DNA of 64,000 nucleotides from assembly GCA_021397835.1 (NCBI GenBank), contig JAJFZO010000049.1, forward strand, positions 1,183,001-1,247,000, in the 5' to 3' direction. Source of the DNA: Moringa oleifera (Eukaryota; Streptophyta; Magnoliopsida; Brassicales; Moringaceae). The notes under the pieces are model-generated. The model was not told the origin of the DNA. It did not search any database and saw nothing but the letters and a program-made list of their open reading frames with translations. Numbering within the stretch: the stretch's first letter is position 1; the number at the start of each line of letters is the position of its first letter. Shown here in pieces: positions 1 through 11,409 of this stretch. Both the position numbers and the translations under genes were made by a program.

Positions 1-1000
1 ATCTTCATATTCGAGTTTCGATTTTCAGAGAGAAGTAGGGTTTTTGTTTTTCTATGCTGTGTGTACACTGCTTCCTCATTCATAATTATCAAAACATTAG
101 ATATCTGATGGCTTATTAATTCCTTTGTAATTCTGATCGAACCTCAATTTGTTTCATGATTATGTATTTTCCAGTTTCCCAAGCAAATCAAGACTTACCC
201 CAAGAAAAGAAATATTTTGCCTTCTCTTAAATTTTTCTTTGTATGTAATTATAATTAGTTTAAGTTTCATACAGTGTTCAGGTTTGCTATTCTTTTGCAA
301 ATTCAGTTTCCTGAACTCGTGTCAGTTGGTTCCTCCCCCCTTTTGGATATCCATTCAGAACAGGCTCAAGGTCACCCTCTCCTGAAAGATACCTCCTCCT
401 GTTTGTCTGGTTTTCTGCCCAGGACCTGTCTGTAAGAACTAATACTTCAATGTCATTGTTAGGGAAAGGCTGCATGTCTCGTTTCAGACAGCAAAGATAT
501 ATTTATGCACACTATTTTATCAAACCAATCTGGCCCTCAAGCTGATTAAATTCTGGTAGAAGGCAGAAAAGTGTTCTGCATGCATTACATAGTTGACTCT
601 TATCATTGGCAAGCAAGTCCATTGCCTCCAGCAGATCCATTTGCTTAATTACCAGTGCCACCCGTTAGGTGTTTTAATTAATCAGAATACCTTCCAAGAA
701 CAAGCAACACCCTGAATCATACTAGGAACTGTATGATTCAGGGTGTTGCTTGTCACAGATCACAATGAAAGACAGCATTTCGGCTTCTCAGGTTGCTGAG
801 GATTGGTTCAATATCCTTTAAATTACTTAGAGCAGAGTGTCCAGTGAATCAGTTTTCTTGCTTGAAAAGGCCTCTTCCTGACAAATTTTAGTTTCGGAAA
901 AATTTCTCAAACATTGAAAACAGACAGAAAGATGAACTTCTGGTGGTATCTGAATTACAGTGACTATGATCTATGAATACAGAGCCTATGGTATAAGAAA
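1..1000. other. Gene-poor flank; downstream region of the EGF-repeat gene
   Basis: No convincing coding exon is seen on either strand. Short open frames (149-385 plus, 287-475 minus) lack recognisable motifs and sit in T-rich DNA. The right half should hold the 3' untranslated region of the minus-strand EGF-repeat gene. The only notable structure is the perfect inverted repeat at 700-753, listed separately. Confidence 0.5.
700..753. repeat. Perfect 23-bp inverted repeat (hairpin), loop 8 nt
   Basis: Bases 700-722 are the exact reverse complement of 731-753, with loop taggaact (723-730). Bases 708-733 are also an exact 26-base direct copy of 1021-1046, which is coding sequence near the C-terminus of the adjacent gene. 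If the EGF gene's 3' untranslated region reaches this far (about 250-300 nt past the stop codon), the transcript would carry a perfect stem of 23 pairs. The structure is seen directly; any role is unknown. Confidence 0.95.
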
Positions 1001-2030
1001 TTAAAGGTGTGAACGATCGCCACCCTGAATCATACTAGGAACTGTAGGATCATCTTCATCTTCGTCCAATACACGATGAGTCTGCGTTTGTGATAGCTGC
1101 TGGAATCTGGGTTTTGCTGTATCTTTCTTACTGAAGAACCTCTTGGCATAGATAGCAGCCCCTGCAACCGCTACCACAGAACATGAAATGACCAAACCCA
1201 ACACCACCTGCTTGTTCATAGGAACATCGATTAGATCTTCCGCTTGGACATAAGCGAAAAGACAAAGAATTCATCAACCCAGAGAGAAGAAAGAGATGAA
1301 TGGTACTCACATTTTTGTTGTTATTACTTCCCTCTGGAGGCGATCTGGTGGAAATAGAGCTGGAAGAATCATCTGCAACAGTTGAATATTGATAAGGGTT
1401 AGCAGAATGTGAACATGAGGAGACCGATCTTAGTGATCAGGATGTCAACTGTGAACTGACCTGTTGTGGGTTCTGTTTGGAGAGAGCAATCAGTGCTTCC
1501 CTTCCAATCAGAGGGGCAATCGCAAACATCACCTTCAGCCAAGCATTCAGCGCCATGAAAGCAGACGGTCCTACTGCACGGCTCACCGGAATGCTCGCAG
1601 CGGTCACCGGCGTACCCTGGAGGACACTTGCAGCTGTACCTCTCACCCTGAACGATCTCTTCACATTTCCCTCCATGTTCACACCAGAACTCATTAGTCC
1701 CGTCGCACATTGTCATCGCCTCGTCACAGAATCTCCCCCTGTCAACGATTTAACCGTAACTTCATTAGTCAAGAACTCAGTACCAGGCCTGCAAACTCTG
1801 TAATACGAGATCGATCTAGAACGCAAGATATGTGTTTTTTACCCAAGAAACGGACGATCCCCATCTAAGATAGTGGATGGATCAGGGAGGCTGCAAATGC
1901 AAGCACCAGTAGTATCACATGACCCAGTTCTGCATCTTGTGCTATCGCATGGCAGAGAGTTCACTTTCAGTGATACGAGCAACAAAGAGATCAATACAGC
2001 TACATGCATGAATCCTGCTTCAGTCGACAT
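1001..2030 (-). CDS. EGF-like repeat, single-pass membrane protein (4 exons, 244 aa)
   Basis: Exons on the minus strand: 2030-1843, 1738-1461, 1372-1311 and 1207-1001. Phases close at each GT-AG junction, giving about 244 residues. The start MSTEAGFMHVAVLISLLLVS opens a signal peptide. Two cysteine-rich EGF-like units follow. The first (about residues 73-111) has the pattern C-x7-C-x5-C-x10-C-x1-C-x8-C, including CKCPPGYAGDRC. The second contains VCDCPSDWKGSTDC. A Ser/Asn-rich linker leads to one hydrophobic segment starting VVLGLVISCSVVAVAGA (about 177-197), then a basic stop-transfer patch and a short acidic cytoplasmic tail. Plants encode few such Notch-like small EGF proteins and their function is poorly known, so I give only the topology: N-terminus outside, type I membrane protein. 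The ATG at 1219 lies inside intron 3 and is not the start. A GA-rich stretch (2040-2070) lies just upstream. Confidence 0.82.
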
Positions 2031-3436
2031 TGCCAGATTCAGAGAAAGGAAAAGAGAGAGAGAAGAGAGGTGAGACTTTATTGTTCTTTACATTTTCTAC
2101 CGTCTTGGTGTTATACAGTATCGAGATCAACGAGAGAGCTCTCTTGGGGTTTAAGCAAAGCTGACAGCATGATAGGGTTTGTTGTGAGCCGAAAGGCAAG
2201 TGAAACCTGCCAAAGGGAGTTGTAGTTACAATTACGTATTTCCTCACAAAGCAGACCGATGGACTGGCATGATCGTGAGGGTGTATCCGTCAATTCAGAT
2301 TCCGCACACTGATTTTCTGTGAAAGTCAAACGATGCAATATTAATACATATCGTCATCCAAATCAACGACTTCCATTGATCGATCTAGAAACACGTCGTG
2401 TTTGCCTGAGCTTGAGTTTTCTTGGTCAGGCCCAACAAAAGTGGGTTGGGGCTGAACAACTCGGGTTGAGTTAATAGGTTGTGGATGATCCGACCCAATT
2501 GGAGGCCAATTTTGGAAATTAATTTTCAAATTTAGTTATTTTCTCGAAGTAAAGATAAAATAACAGGAAGCTGGGGCAGTGAAACAGTGAATGTAGGGAG
2601 ATTGGATTGAGATATGATGTGCAAATAGTACGGCGAAGCTTTTTTTTTTAACAGAGTTACAGTGCCTGAGACAGAGATGGGTCAAGCACAGACTCCAAAT
2701 TCTTATCATCACAGCAACAATCTCAACCCACCTACTCCCCTTTATTGCTTGTCCCTCTCCCTCTTTCACCCTCCCCCTCTCCCTCTCTCAAAGGACAAAA
2801 CCTGCAGTGCCATGATCAGCCATTAGAGGGAGTACCCCCCTGCCAAGATTCTCCTCTATGCCTCTCTATTCATCATTATTCTCCAAAAATTTTAAATATA
2901 ACAGTAAGATTCAAATAAACTTTATAATAATTCAACTTTATAATAATATCATTTTGGACCGCTCAATTTCATCATGCACTGTCACGAACTGACAAGATCC
3001 TAACAAATCGGTCAGCTTACTGCGTTAACAAACTTCTACAACAATCCCCACCTTATTATTATTATTAACCATTTTAATAAATATTTCCCAAAGTTCCCAG
3101 AAATTAAACCATCCTAAATCATTTTTCTTTTTATTTTTTTCGGATGAGATCCTGCTGAGAAGTATGCTGGAAGAAACAGGTCAAGATCACACGATCTCTA
3201 ACATTAAAGATTAAAAATACCAAAAACATATATGAAAAAAAACCCAGAAATTATAATATAAAGTGGTAAGCTGTCTGATTTTCTTTTTTTTAATTTATTT
3301 TTTTGGGTCTGGGTGAGGACTGAAGACCGATTTTTGAGGTATATATACAATTCAGGAGGGAGAATTAGGAATCATTTTTTTAGAAAAAAAAAAAAAAAGG
3401 AAGAGGTTAAGAAGCTGAATCGATCTCACTCAACTC
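2031..3436. other. Spacer between EGF-repeat gene and RING-H2 gene
   Basis: This should contain the promoter and leader of the EGF-repeat gene and the 3' end of the RING-H2 gene. There is a pyrimidine-rich block at about 2735-2800 and AT-rich DNA from 2880 to 3130. No exon is recognised; the small open frames here lack family motifs. Confidence 0.5.
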
Positions 3437-3943
3437 CTACAACCCAGGGACGGAGCTGTACTCGCTGTAAAACTCGGTGATCCCGGAAGCAGCCCACAGC
3501 CGTTGATTGAACTCGTCCTGCATCTCCTCGGGCACGAAGGGGGTCCTACACAGAGGGCAAGTCTTCTGATCGTGGTCCATCCAACGGTCCAGACACGCCC
3601 GGTGGAAAATGTGCTTGCAGTTCCGCAACCATCTGATCTCCTCCCCGCCTTCGAACTCGTACAGGCAAACAGCGCAGCTCTCTGGCGGGTCCCCGGAGAT
3701 TCCTGTCAGGTCCTCGAACTTGATCACCGGCAGGATTTCCCGGATCAGGAGGGCTGACACAGGAGGCGTGTCGGACATCCGGGTCTGATTTTCTGGCCAG
3801 GATGCTTCTGTCTCGAGGAAATCTGAGAGGCCCAGGTAGTGGAAGAGAGAGAAAATGAGGTTTCTGATGAAACCAAGAAGGGAAAGTGTGTGCACGAAGA
3901 GCTTTGGCAAGAACACCTCCGTGTATCCGACTGGAAACCCCAT
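3437..3943 (-). CDS. BRH1: RING-H2 E3 ubiquitin ligase, BRH1-like (single exon, 168 aa)
   Basis: The 168-residue intronless frame starts MGFPVGYTEVFLPKLFV, the same N-terminus I recall for Arabidopsis BRASSINOSTEROID-RESPONSIVE RING-H2. A hydrophobic stretch (about 9-40) probably anchors it in a membrane. The RING-H2 finger spans residues 90-132: C90-x2-C93-x15-C109-x-H111-x2-H114-x2-C117-x11-C129-x2-C132, with the Trp/Pro-containing E2-binding surface (DRWMDHDQKTCPLC) intact. The family transfers ubiquitin from an E2 to substrates, and in Arabidopsis BRH1 transcript levels respond to brassinosteroid and elicitor. Length and domain order match the family. The leader (3960-4100) is a long GA-rich tract, and two G-box cores lie about 420 bp upstream of the ATG. 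Assignment to BRH1 rather than a paralogue rests on remembered sequence. Confidence 0.93.
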   Translation of the reverse strand: MGFPVGYTEVFLPKLFVHTLSLLGFIRNLIFSLFHYLGLSDFLETEASWPENQTRMSDTPPVSALLIREILPVIKFEDLTGISGDPPESCAVCLYEFEGGEEIRWLRNCKHIFHRACLDRWMDHDQKTCPLCRTPFVPEEMQDEFNQRLWAASGITEFYSEYSSVPGL

Positions 3944-3984
3944 GGCGTCTTCTAGAGAAATATACAGAAGAGGAAGATGACCCT

Positions 3985-4003
3985 AGAGAGAGAGAGAGAG
4001 AGA
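3985..4003. repeat. (GA)n microsatellite in the RING-H2 gene leader
   Basis: An uninterrupted AG dinucleotide run sits inside a larger purine-rich 5' leader (about 3960-4100). Such GA/CT leaders are common in plants and can bind BBR/BPC factors; that role is inference. Confidence 0.8.
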
Positions 4004-4360
4004 AGGGGAGAGAAAGTTCCGTGTAGAGAGAGTTTCTGCGACGAGTGCTTTGATTGAGAAAGAGAAAGAGAGAGTGAGGGTTAAGAGAGAGACTGGTGAA
4101 GAGAGGAAGCTTCTGTTGCAGCCATTGGCTGGACGCTAATATAGTAGCGACACAACATAAGTGCTAGAGTAACATGCTGTGACATTCTTCTTTAAGCAAT
4201 ACCAATAGAAATTCAAATATGTGGAGACATTTCATGGGTCCCATTTTCAGAAGTGCAATTAAGGTTGCTCTCATTGGTCCGTGAGAAAAGACTGTCGCGC
4301 AGGTAAGGAAGACTACGTTTGGCTAAGTAAAATTTCTTTATACAAGTCTGGAGTTCGACA

Positions 4361-4373
4361 CACGTGTCACGTG
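4361..4373. promoter_or_regulatory. Double G-box / ABRE-like element
   Basis: Two CACGTG palindromes (4361-4366 and 4368-4373) are separated by one base, giving CACGTGTCACGTG, about 418 bp upstream of the RING-H2 start codon. G-box cores bind bZIP (ABF/AREB, HY5) and bHLH (PIF, BES1/BZR1-related) factors. The spacing would place both sites on one face of the helix to within a fraction of a turn. The sequence is certain; use of the sites is inferred. Confidence 0.6.
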
Positions 4374-4379
4374 GTATAA

Positions 4380-7300
4380 TTGGAAAGAACCAGGAAGTGG
4401 GTGCTCTGTCATCTCTTTCGTTTTAGCAGTAACTGTCACTTAATTGTTCATTCATACCTTTAAATAGCAGTAGCTAGCCATAATGCTCAGACACATCTGT
4501 GATTTTTTTTCAATTTTTTAAATACAATTTTAATAATTTAAAACTTCCGACAAAAATGTGAAGTTAAGTTTATTTTAATCATTAAATCCTTAATTTTTTT
4601 AATACTAAAAAAATATATATACTTTTCTTAGTTGGAATCTTTGGACTTTTAAGACATGAAATAAAGATCACAATCTACCAAGAAAATATGTGATCAAGGA
4701 TCGAATCTTGTACTTATGAAATTGATAATCTTGAATATTGGATCATGTTTTGTATATCTTGTTGACATAATTTTATATATATAATAGATTTTAAATAATA
4801 TGTGGTGGTATATAGGCAAGCTTTTGATATTTTATATATCTTTGAGAAATATCATGATATTATCTTATCAAACAATAAATATAATTTACCTTCTTAATTA
4901 TATTTTTACAATTATTAAATTTAATTTTAAAAAATACAAATATATAATAATTAACATTCAAAATAAATAATATTTACTGTAAATGTGATGTAAGTTAAGA
5001 TAACTCAGTATTTTTATCAATAATATAAAAAGTAATAATTATCTATTGATGTGAGCTCACATTGACTTATTTTAATAAAAGATAAATAATTTTTTAAAAT
5101 TTATTATGTTAATATAATAAAAATTAAATATATAATTTTTGTCATTAACTTTATTAAATTATCGCAGTCACAATCATCGAGAGAATTTTAATTTAAATAA
5201 AAAATATTTTATGAAATTCAATTACATGTAAAAAAATAAAGTTTTTTAAAATTTTAGTTTCATCAAAATGCTAATATAAAAAAATTATAAAAAGTAAAAA
5301 AAAAAAAAAACTATGAAGAGCTTTTGTTTGTATCAAATTAATTTGAATAAATAAATAAATTAGCAATGTTTATTGAGTGGCCAATTATAATCTAATTTAT
5401 TATAATTCGTTACAATATATATTATTTTTCTAAAATAAAAATGTTCCATATATGTTTTTCTTTTTTTATTATTAATTTATTGAGAGGATATTGTTTAATA
5501 AATTAATTAAAAAATTTAAAAGGGTAGAAGAATGATTTTCTTCTGAAAACAAGGATCAAAGGTGTATTAATGATTATATGTACATTATTACAAATTGTCC
5601 CCTTGTTGCTAATCATTGATGTTGTTCTGCTTTTTAACACTTTTTTTTTATTAACTTATCTAATTATTTTATTACCCAAATATTGTCTCATTGTCTCACC
5701 TTTATCTAATTATTTTATGCTCAAACATTGTCTCACCCCCTGTCTAGCTTTACCTTCCCTTTGTTAATTCATATATATATGTATATATAATAAAAATCTC
5801 AGAATTTCATTGAAAACTAGCTCGTAAGTAAAACATTATTTAAGGATGAGCTCAAAATTATGCAAAATTTTATTGAATTATTTTTAAAATATTTCAACAA
5901 CAAAAACTCTATTAGTTTTTTTTTTATAATTATTCGAACCAACATTTCACTTGAACAAAAAAATACAATTGGAACCATCAATATTTTATAATTCAAATTT
6001 AAAAAATTAAAATAATTTAATACTTTTTATATTTACTCATAAACAAATTAATGAAAAGATTATTCTTAGCTTAAAGTCATGTACTTGCATCGATTTCCCT
6101 GAAGTTTTAATTAGTACCTCATCATCATTGTAGAATTTAAAAAATATTTGATATATATTTATGAATAATTAATTTAGAAATAAAAAATAAATTTGATAAA
6201 AAAATAAATATTCAAAATAAAAAAAAATTAATCAAATAGAGACTATTCATCTCATAATTTGTATATAATCATACCGCCTTCATTTTTCCTTTTTCCTAGC
6301 ATCTTTTTATGCTACTTCCACTATAGACCAATAGTTTGGTGGGTGGAGGGGGGCAAAATGTGGTGCTAAATTAGGCAAACCGGTATTTTTCTAATCAGCT
6401 ATCATTTTTTTTAATTAACTATGCAATTTAGTACGTGCGTTTGTTTCTATTTTTTATATTAAAATACATTATTTAAAGAGTAAAATAAAAACAAAAAACA
6501 AGGTGGGTCATGTCCACTTTCAAATGGCATGATAATGAACAAGAAGGAAAATGAGAATCAAGAGGTGCAATAAGGACGTTTGAGGGAGTGGTAGGCCATA
6601 GAGAGAAGGAGTAAGGGAAGGGACATGACAGATATCGTCGGTGGGAAGAACCACCCCGCCAACCAACAACGCGTCATGGCTCATGGCTCCATTTGGACAC
6701 CATCCCCTCTCTTCTCCTCTCGTTTCGTCCTTTCCTGATAGATAGCAAAGTTGTTGAAAAAGTCTGCCTTTGCTTTGCTTAACAACAAGCCAATTTATAT
6801 GGTTCATTCCTTAGTATTAATGTTTTTTCTTTTACGTGCAATTTAGGCCCATCTTCTTTGCCTACTCTCTTCTTCCCTCTGCCTGCCCACCCAAAGACAC
6901 CCCATGTCCCCATTGCCTCACCCATCTTCTACCCTCCTAACGTCACTCTCCCTTCGTGACAAGGGATGCTTCCCTCCCAAATTCATCCCGTGGGCCTTGT
7001 CGGTTTTCTCTCCCTGCCCTACATTTGCATGATATTAATTACTCATATGGATCAGCATTTTTTTTGGACCACATTTATATTGAATTTTAAAAAATATGTT
7101 AGCATGTAATAGTTTAATAAAATTAATAATTATAAAATTTATATTTTTAATCATATTAATATAATAAATTATATATATAATTCAACAATCACTTACATCA
7201 ACAAAAAAATCTGATTAATATTTGTTGATTAAACTAATTTAAATTAAGCAAATGTAATTTATTTTATATATTAAAATAAAAAATTACTTATCTGAACTAT

Positions 7301-8780
7301 AGTTTTCTTAAATGCTTTTTGTTAACAATTCTTTAACAAAATCAATATAACTCAAATGAGGATAAAATCTAATTTTAGAATTATAAAATTATTACTAAAT
7401 TGTTTCTCTTATTGTATTTAATATCAACTTAAGTTAGATTGGATTTTCGAATCATTATGAGATTGTAAATCTTTGAAATGTGAGTAGACTTGTCTTGGGA
7501 ATGCAAGTTAGTATTTGTCAATATTAACAACTTTAAGATTTAATAAATTACAGATAAAAAACTTTGATAATTAATTATTTTTAAAAAATATCAACAAAAA
7601 TTAAATTTCCATAAAATTATTATTGAAGATCATGATGAGCACGATGTAAGACTTTGCGAACCTACTGTTATACCCACATGAACAATGCTAAAATTTTAAA
7701 AAGGACATAGTTAGATTACTAATTAGGCAAGCTTTTAGATACCCAAAACCCATTAGGGTCATCCAAGCAATGATACTCACCAAAGACTAAATAATTAAAC
7801 CGTAAAATAGACACAAATCATCAAAATTTCGAAGGTGAAAAGAGAAAAAAAAGGACGATTGAGAAGAGGAAAAATTTTTGGATTTGAAAGAAGAAAAGAA
7901 ATGATTTCACTTGCATGTCATTCAAATGAACTAGCAAGGGCCAAGGAAGGGGGGGCCAGGGACCCAAGCCAAAGCATAACCCCATGTGTTTGATGTGTGT
8001 CTGCTGGCTACACCCACAAGCTTTGGTTTTACTCGTGAATCTTATCTTATCCTCTGTTTCCTTGACTCTTGATTTGGTGTGTTTCCTAAATGGCCCCGTT
8101 TTGGTGGGTTTCATTTCAACTACTCTTTAGTCCTTCTCTCGCATTGCTTTCTTCCCCTTTTATTTTTCTCTCTGCTGTGTCGCCTTTCAATAATGTGAAT
8201 CACTTGCTCTCTCGGTTGTCGCCTTTCCTGCCTGCCTTCAAACTCAGGAGTAAAAGAACAAAAGCCAGTTGGGAATAGAGAAAGGGACCTCACTAGTTTC
8301 AGGCCACTTCTTATTCCTTTTTGTGCCTTGCCCAACACTGACCCATTTCAGATTAGGATCCTAAAGATATAAAATGGCATAAATATAAAAACAAAAATTT
8401 TTATTTGAACTCTGAATATTGGTTAGTTCAACTGCAATTTAAAATTTTATTTTGGTTTAATTAAATTATATAAAAATTTTAAAAATTATGAATATTCAAT
8501 TTGAATGTTTTACATTAACAAAATTTTAGGATTTGAATACCAATATGTATAGTTAATTATTTTTATATTTACTTAATTTTTTAAATTTTATTTTGAGTTT
8601 TGCTCTGATCATTAACAAATGGTATCTTTTTTTAGCTATTATTAAATTAGTTCAAAAAATTTTCAGTTTTCAAATGAATGCAAATTAAAAATTTTAACAT
8701 AAATTTGAGCTGAGTCTATTTGGATAAGGTTTTTTTTTGGTTGAAAAAAATAATTTATTCTAAAAGATATATACTGAAGG
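4380..8780. other. AT-rich intergenic region, no gene recognised
   Basis: Long A/T-rich DNA is interrupted by more balanced islands at about 6490-7030 and 7890-8340. Open frames in these islands (minus strand at 6520-6807, 7821-8114 and 8120-8338; plus strand at 8090-8278) are low-complexity and match no family I know. No tRNA or known miRNA sequence was recognised. Confidence 0.5.
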
Positions 8781-8784
8781 AGCA

Positions 8785-8967
8785 TGGGCCTTGCCTGATG
8801 ATTTTATGGCTCTGTTATTCGGGTTTGGGTCGCATATTTACGGGCTCGAGCATGTCACCTTGGGCCGAGTTGGCCTGTCTCAGCAAGTACAAAAGAGTTT
8901 TTCTACATAATATAATTATGTGGGCTCCCTTTCAGCCCAAAAAGTGACAGGTCATGCAGGGGGCCCA
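8785..8967. promoter_or_regulatory. Cluster of five TGGGCY (site II) motifs upstream of RIC1
   Basis: TGGGCC/TGGGCT cores occur at 8785, 8861 and 8921 on the plus strand, and as AGCCCA at 8934 and GGCCCA at 8962. They lie 315-500 bp before the RIC1 start codon. Clusters like this are TCP-factor sites common in promoters of housekeeping genes, which fits a broadly needed trafficking gene. Motif presence is direct; function is inferred. Confidence 0.5.
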
Positions 8968-9281
8968 CATAAAAGTGGGTCCTCTTCACGGCTTTATGGT
9001 GCAACGTCGATTTTTTCATTCAGAATAAATGAGAATTGTACTAAATAGAAATTAAAAACGCGAGCGAGATTTTCACGAACAGGAAAGGAAGGACTTAGGT
9101 GATGCTTGCTTCTCAATGGATCGGTGAGATCTAACCTGAAACGGGGTTCTATGTTTTATGGCTCTAGTCTTCAAGGAAATGCTACTCGGATCTCTCGTCA
9201 AGCCCTAGTTTAATCTCTGTATCAGTGAAATCTGCCTTCTCTTCTACTTCATTTGGATCTTTGTAACAGAAAACAAAGAAG

Positions 9282-11378
9282 ATGTATATGGCATATGGAT
9301 GGCCGCAGGTGATTCCACTGGAATCAGGGCTATGTCCGTCTTCTCAACGAATTGTATATCTCAAGCTCATTAATCGCGTACTGCTCGTCGTCTCCCCCTC
9401 TCATATCGAGCTCTGGAGCTCTTCTCAGGTACTTGTCTCTGCATTTCTCTCTCTCGTCTCTGTATTTATCTGTGTGTGCATGGGTTTTGTGTTGGAATTA
9501 GGGTTTAAACTGAGTTAGGTCGGGAATTTGATTGAGTGTTCTTTTGTTGCGAAATTGTTTTTTTTTTTTTGGGGTGGGGGGGGGGGGGGGGGGGCGCTTT
9601 CAAAATGCAGCATAGAGTGAGGTTAGGGAAGTACAAGAGAGATTCGGAGTCGGTCCAAAAGGAAGGGGATAATCTGCAAGCAGTGTGGAGCCCTGATGCG
9701 AAACTGATCGCTGTTATTGTAAGTTATTTTCCTTCTTTGTCTCTCTTCTTTTAATTTTTTCCAAAAAGAGTTTTTAAATTTGAGTTTATCCTGTTGATCT
9801 GGATGCAACATTTTGCTAGACAGTCTTCGTGCTTGTAATTTAAAGTCATTGGATTGGATAATATATTTTTACAGTAGTGTTGCACTGCATATTTAAACTT
9901 AATGGCAAAGTGTGTATTAGTGTATGCATGCATGCATATTCATATACTTGTAGACCAGTGAATGGCAGTAGGAAGCAACTGATTTACTTTTGTAGCATTC
10001 TTTTCCTGCAAGTTGATACTTAAGTAGAAGTTTAGTTTAATTGGAAGCAGGAGCTAATGCACTATGACAGATGATACTAGAAAGAGAGAAGAGAAACCGA
10101 AAAGAAAAGAAAGAGGAAAGCTCAACAGCCAATTAAATTTGTAGTTTCACGTCGCATTTTGTTTCTACTCCTTCCTTTTCTTCATTAATTTTTGTGATGA
10201 GAAATTACTAATTCTGACCTCATTGATATTTATCTTGATAAACTGCTTGAGAAGATTCTTACAAGTTTTGCAACTCCAAGTACATCTGTCTTGTGTACTT
10301 ACTTAGCTTTTGGGCAATACTTGGTGTTGTCTTCATTATTGCTTATGCATTTATGGCTTCATTTTTGTTGGCAGACATCATCTTTCTTTCTTCATATTTT
10401 CAAAGTCCAGTTCACTGAAAAAAGAATACAAATAGGTGGGAAGCAACCCTCTGGTTTTTCTCTTGCAGCTATATCCCTTCTTCTGAGCGAGCAGGTCCCT
10501 TTTGCAGAAAAGAACTTGTCAATGTGAGTGTACTTGGTGCCTCTCTCTCTCTTTCTCTCGCCCTTCCTTGTCTCCTGCAGTGTTTTCATTTCTTTTACTG
10601 ATTATGATTTTGAGGATTAATGAGCCTGGGTTTTCAGTTTCAATTAAGTGAAATAATCCCTTGGAGGCTGAGTCCATCAGGTTTCAGATCATTACTTAAA
10701 ATTCTGGTTGTCAGAGGAAATTGAACTGAATGTAATCTTCCTGATGCGAAATGAACAATGTTGATTTGCTATCTTTTTTATCAGAGACAATATTGATTTG
10801 CTATTTCATCTTTATTTGTAAATAATTGTGTGTTAGCAGGAAAGGATTGAGTTCAAGCCTCTATAGGTCCTGAAGATCGTTACCTGAGGAAAAAAACTGA
10901 TGTAGAAAGGCATGATGAATGATGGAGAAAAATTTTTGCTGAAAAAATGATATGTTGGTGGGAAATGAATATAACTTCCTAGCGTCAAACGTCTGATGCC
11001 TTCATTTGTTTAATTTCTTCTAACTTATAAAAAGGTACATTAAACTTTTGTTTTGAAGTCAATTTGTGAGAGATATATGGATGGCTGAAATTTGAAACTT
11101 TTGAGACACTCTCTTGTGTTAGTCATGTTGCCATGTTGCATTTAATGTTGGTTCTTTTGATGTTGGCTTGCTGATTTTGCAAGTGTTTGTTTCAGTATCA
11201 TTTTTGTGCTAGTCTCCTCAGTTCTAATTGTTTTTCTTGCAGGAGCAATATTGTTAGTGATAGCAAACATATGTTACTGGGACTTTCAAATGGATGTTTA
11301 TATAGTATCTCTTGGAAGGGAGAGGTAATGTTGATGTTGCTTAACATTCACAATTTTTTCTCGTCTGTTTAGACGTTC

Positions 11379-11409
<31 letters not shown>

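Noticed and set aside
7821..8338. Overlapping open frames on both strands in a balanced-composition island
   Set aside because: Low-complexity, no recognised domain, no splice-compatible neighbours.
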